Assembly: GCF_023541015.1 (NCBI RefSeq)
Contig: NZ_JALNPR010000004.1
Span: 1 to 64,000, forward strand
Direction of reading: 5' to 3'
Origin: Marivivens donghaensis
Lineage (GTDB): Bacteria; Pseudomonadota; Alphaproteobacteria; Rhodobacterales; Rhodobacteraceae
DNA length: 64,000 nt
A program made the position numbers and the translations under genes. Below the pieces are notes generated by a model, which searched no databases, was not told the DNA's origin, and saw nothing but the letters and a program-made list of their open reading frames with translations. Positions 62,195-64,000 of this stretch are shown piece after piece; position 1 is the first letter of the stretch, and each line of letters opens with the position of its first letter.

Positions 62195-63016
62195 TCAATC
62201 ATCCGTCTGGGGCAGGTTGAGTTCTTTTGCACCAAGTGCGTCCGCCAGTCGCGCCGTGGCTGATCCTGGGCGGAGGGGCTTTTGTTGGCTCTCATCAGGA
62301 GCCCAGCCCGTTAAAAAGATCACTTCGAATGTTGCACGAATACGCCCGTCCGCATCGCTAAAGTGTTCTGCATATAGCTTTGCCGCCTCCGCAAAGACTG
62401 CGCGGCGGGTCGGCTTTCGTAGTCGTTGCGACAGCGCGTTGGCCTCACCCATCGCACGAAGGTCACGCATCAGCGCCCAAGCATCCTCGTAGGTCACATT
62501 CAGTGGCATCGCGTCCGCAACGGGCAACGCCATGCCTGACCGTTGCAACAACGCACCTAGGTCGCGGATCTCTGCCATTGGGGCGACGCGTGGCGATAGG
62601 CCGCCCGTCACGCGGCTTTCGGCTTCGGCTAAAACGCTCCGTAGTTCGTGGAGCGTTTGTCCCCCGAACATGGCGCCCAAAAACAGGCCATCGGGTTTGA
62701 GAGCGTGACGAGACTGGACGATTTGGCCGATGGGGTCGTTGGCCCAATGCATCGACATCGCATGGATCACGAGATCATGCCGACCTGCATCAAGGGCTAG
62801 TAAATCGGTGTCCGTCACTTGGACCGCATCAGGGAAGTGCGTCGCCCAATATTCAGGCTGACCAGAGACAATCGCGGGCGCGTTAAACGGCCTGTTAACC
62901 TCGATCAGTCTTTCCTGAATCTCGTCTGCCACAGCATCGAGCATGAATGTTGCAGTCATACGAGACCGGTTGCGGTCTAGCGATGCGCGGTCGGCGATAT
63001 TTGGCGGGGTTCTCAT
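62195..63016 (-). CDS. SAM-dependent methyltransferase, NDUFAF5/BioC-like
   Basis: A 273 aa class I methyltransferase. The N-terminus has the family segment DRASLDRNRSRMTATFMLDA and DEIQERLIEVNRPF. The SAM site is only partly conserved (TDTDLLALDAGRHDLVIHAMS), and GLFLGAMFGGQTLHELR and SPRVAPMAEIRDLGALL follow. It resembles alphaproteobacterial relatives of human NDUFAF5, which hydroxylates a complex I subunit. The glycine-rich SAM loop is weak, as I would expect in this subfamily. It is divergent from comF with a 25 bp gap. Confidence 0.85.
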   Translation of the reverse strand: MRTPPNIADRASLDRNRSRMTATFMLDAVADEIQERLIEVNRPFNAPAIVSGQPEYWATHFPDAVQVTDTDLLALDAGRHDLVIHAMSMHWANDPIGQIVQSRHALKPDGLFLGAMFGGQTLHELRSVLAEAESRVTGGLSPRVAPMAEIRDLGALLQRSGMALPVADAMPLNVTYEDAWALMRDLRAMGEANALSQRLRKPTRRAVFAEAAKLYAEHFSDADGRIRATFEVIFLTGWAPDESQQKPLRPGSATARLADALGAKELNLPQTDD

Positions 63017-63041
63017 GCCCTTTGTTTAGGGAATACCAACG

Positions 63042-63755
63042 ATGTTGCATAGTGTTGTCCGCATGGTTCTGCCGCGTCAGTGTGGCCTATGTGATCAACT
63101 CACCGACGCTGACTTTGGCCTTTGTCCTGACTGTTGGGCCACCACGGATTTCGTGAATGGTTTGGTCTGCGATCATTGTGGTGTGCCGCTGATGGGCGAG
63201 GATGAAGCCGCGTTCTGCGACGAATGTCTGGCCGAGCCGCGACCTTGGGCAACTGGGCGGACCGTGTTTGGGTATTCGGGGGGAGGGCGAAAGCTGGTTC
63301 TTTCGCTCAAGCACGGGGACCGACAAGACCTTGTGCCAATGCTGTCGGCGATGCTGTCCCGCGCGGCACGTCCGTTGTTGAGCGGTGATACGGTGATTGT
63401 TCCGGTTCCGCTGCATTGGACGCGGTTGTTTCGGCGCAGGTTCAACCAATCGGCCCTTTTAGCCGTTGAAACAGGTCGTATTTTGGGTCGTCCCGTTGTC
63501 GTAGATGGTTTGGCAAAAGTGCACCGCACGCGGCCGACTGAAGGTATGTCGCGCGAGGCCCGGCTTGCTGTCCAGCAAGGTTCAATCCGACCACATCCTA
63601 AAAATGGCTGCCGTATGCGGGGGCGTTCCGTTCTGATCATCGACGATGTGATGACCACTGGCGCTACTCTTGCTGCGGCGACAGAAGGGGCGCGGTTGGC
63701 TGGCGCAAAGCAGGTTTGCGTTCTGACACTGGCGCGAGCGTATAAAGAAACCTAA
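63042..63755 (+). CDS. comF: ComF-family amidophosphoribosyltransferase-like protein
   Basis: A 237 aa protein. An N-terminal zinc finger (CGLCDQ, CPDC, CDHCG, CDEC) is followed by a type I phosphoribosyltransferase fold with the PRPP loop VLIIDDVMTTGATLAAAT. ComF/GntX proteins are linked to DNA uptake and transformation in some bacteria. The start may also be the ATG at 63063 (MVLPRQCGL). Divergent from the methyltransferase gene; grxC follows 28 bp on. Confidence 0.9.
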   Translation: MLHSVVRMVLPRQCGLCDQLTDADFGLCPDCWATTDFVNGLVCDHCGVPLMGEDEAAFCDECLAEPRPWATGRTVFGYSGGGRKLVLSLKHGDRQDLVPMLSAMLSRAARPLLSGDTVIVPVPLHWTRLFRRRFNQSALLAVETGRILGRPVVVDGLAKVHRTRPTEGMSREARLAVQQGSIRPHPKNGCRMRGRSVLIIDDVMTTGATLAAATEGARLAGAKQVCVLTLARAYKET

Positions 63756-63783
63756 ATATACGGGTGAACACGAAAGGTCCGTT

Positions 63784-64000
63784 ATGAAACCCGTAGAAAT
63801 CTACTCCTCCCCGTTTTGTGGCTTTTGCCACCGCGCAAAGCACATGCTGACCTCCAAAGGTGTCGCCTTTACTGAGATCGACGTGATCGAACACCCAGAT
63901 CGCCGCGCTGAAATGGTGGAGCGTGCGAATGGTGGCCGCACCGTGCCGCAGATTTTCATTGATGGCGCCCATGTTGGGGGCTGCGATGATCTGTTTGCCC
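63784..64000 (+). CDS. grxC: Glutaredoxin 3, cut by the window end
   Basis: The first 72 codons are visible. The dithiol active site CGFC lies in SSPFCGFCHRAKHML, and the glutathione-binding GGRTVPQIFIDG and GGCDDLF are present. It is complete up to the window edge, and a normal full length would be near 85 residues. GAACACGAAAGG precedes the ATG. Likely cotranscribed with comF. Confidence 0.95.
   Translation, partial: MKPVEIYSSPFCGFCHRAKHMLTSKGVAFTEIDVIEHPDRRAEMVERANGGRTVPQIFIDGAHVGGCDDLFA

Overview
The window looks like a single chromosome segment of a marine-type alphaproteobacterium of the Rhodobacterales (Roseobacter group). The support is the gene order (hemY-like/mitofilin/hemD, senC-regA divergent from regB, tsaE-amgK-murU-addB-addA-trxA, hslV-hslU, maf-aroE-coaE-dnaQ-secB, rho-mnmE-mnmG-rsmG-parA-parB, hrcA-grpE) and the parS sequence TGTTTCACGTGAAACA. 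Base composition is moderately GC-rich. Genes are packed tightly, and many operon joints are 1 to 10 base overlaps. No database search was possible, so every product name rests on recognised motifs and gene order.

Left end (1-1600): a tyrosine recombinase gene sits directly behind the 3' end of a tRNA-Thr(CGT) gene. It is flanked by a perfect 116 bp inverted repeat that carries the last 16 nt of the tRNA gene. This is the only clearly accessory-looking part of the window and its strangest structure. From 1.6 to 32.3 kb there is core metabolism and maintenance: HemY-like, mitofilin and HemD; TsaD, GpsA, YciI and EVE proteins; AhcY; the RegB/RegA/SenC redox system; a kinase-less PAS protein (DivL candidate) with an exact CtrA box upstream; TsaE; MurNAc recycling (AmgK/MurU); AddAB; thioredoxin; HslVU with an antisense BrnA-like gene between the two subunits; Smr, MltA, Tim44-like, FxsA and SecB; then DnaQ, CoaE, AroE and Maf running leftwards.

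At 32258-32655 lies a 398 bp gene-free, AT-rich stretch that I read as oriC. It has two exact DnaA boxes plus degenerate ones, an exact CtrA box and four clustered GANTC sites. Genes diverge from it: maf-aroE-coaE-dnaQ to the left, hemJ-rho-mnmE-mnmG-rsmG-parA-parB to the right. Two perfect parS sites lie 3 and 5 kb to the right, at the 5' ends of mnmG and rsmG.

From 40 to 64 kb the genes are HemW, RdgB and RNase PH; HrcA-GrpE; MutS; MaeB and a PfkB kinase; a class IV aminotransferase/sulfotransferase-like pair; an SCP2-domain protein and ArgG; an unknown six-helix membrane protein; Nudix, Hsp33, Nudix, CCA transferase and an RlmD-like methyltransferase; two L,D-transpeptidases around a CAP lipoprotein; a small secreted or membrane protein of unknown function; ferrochelatase; an NDUFAF5-like methyltransferase; ComF; and glutaredoxin 3, which is cut by the window end.

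I found no CRISPR array, no restriction or toxin cluster and no obvious multi-gene novel system. The most unusual items are the invertible-looking integrase cassette at the tRNA, the combination of DnaA, CtrA and GANTC sites at the origin, the CtrA box in front of the DivL-like gene, the hairpin covering the SCP2 start codon, and several poorly characterised small proteins.
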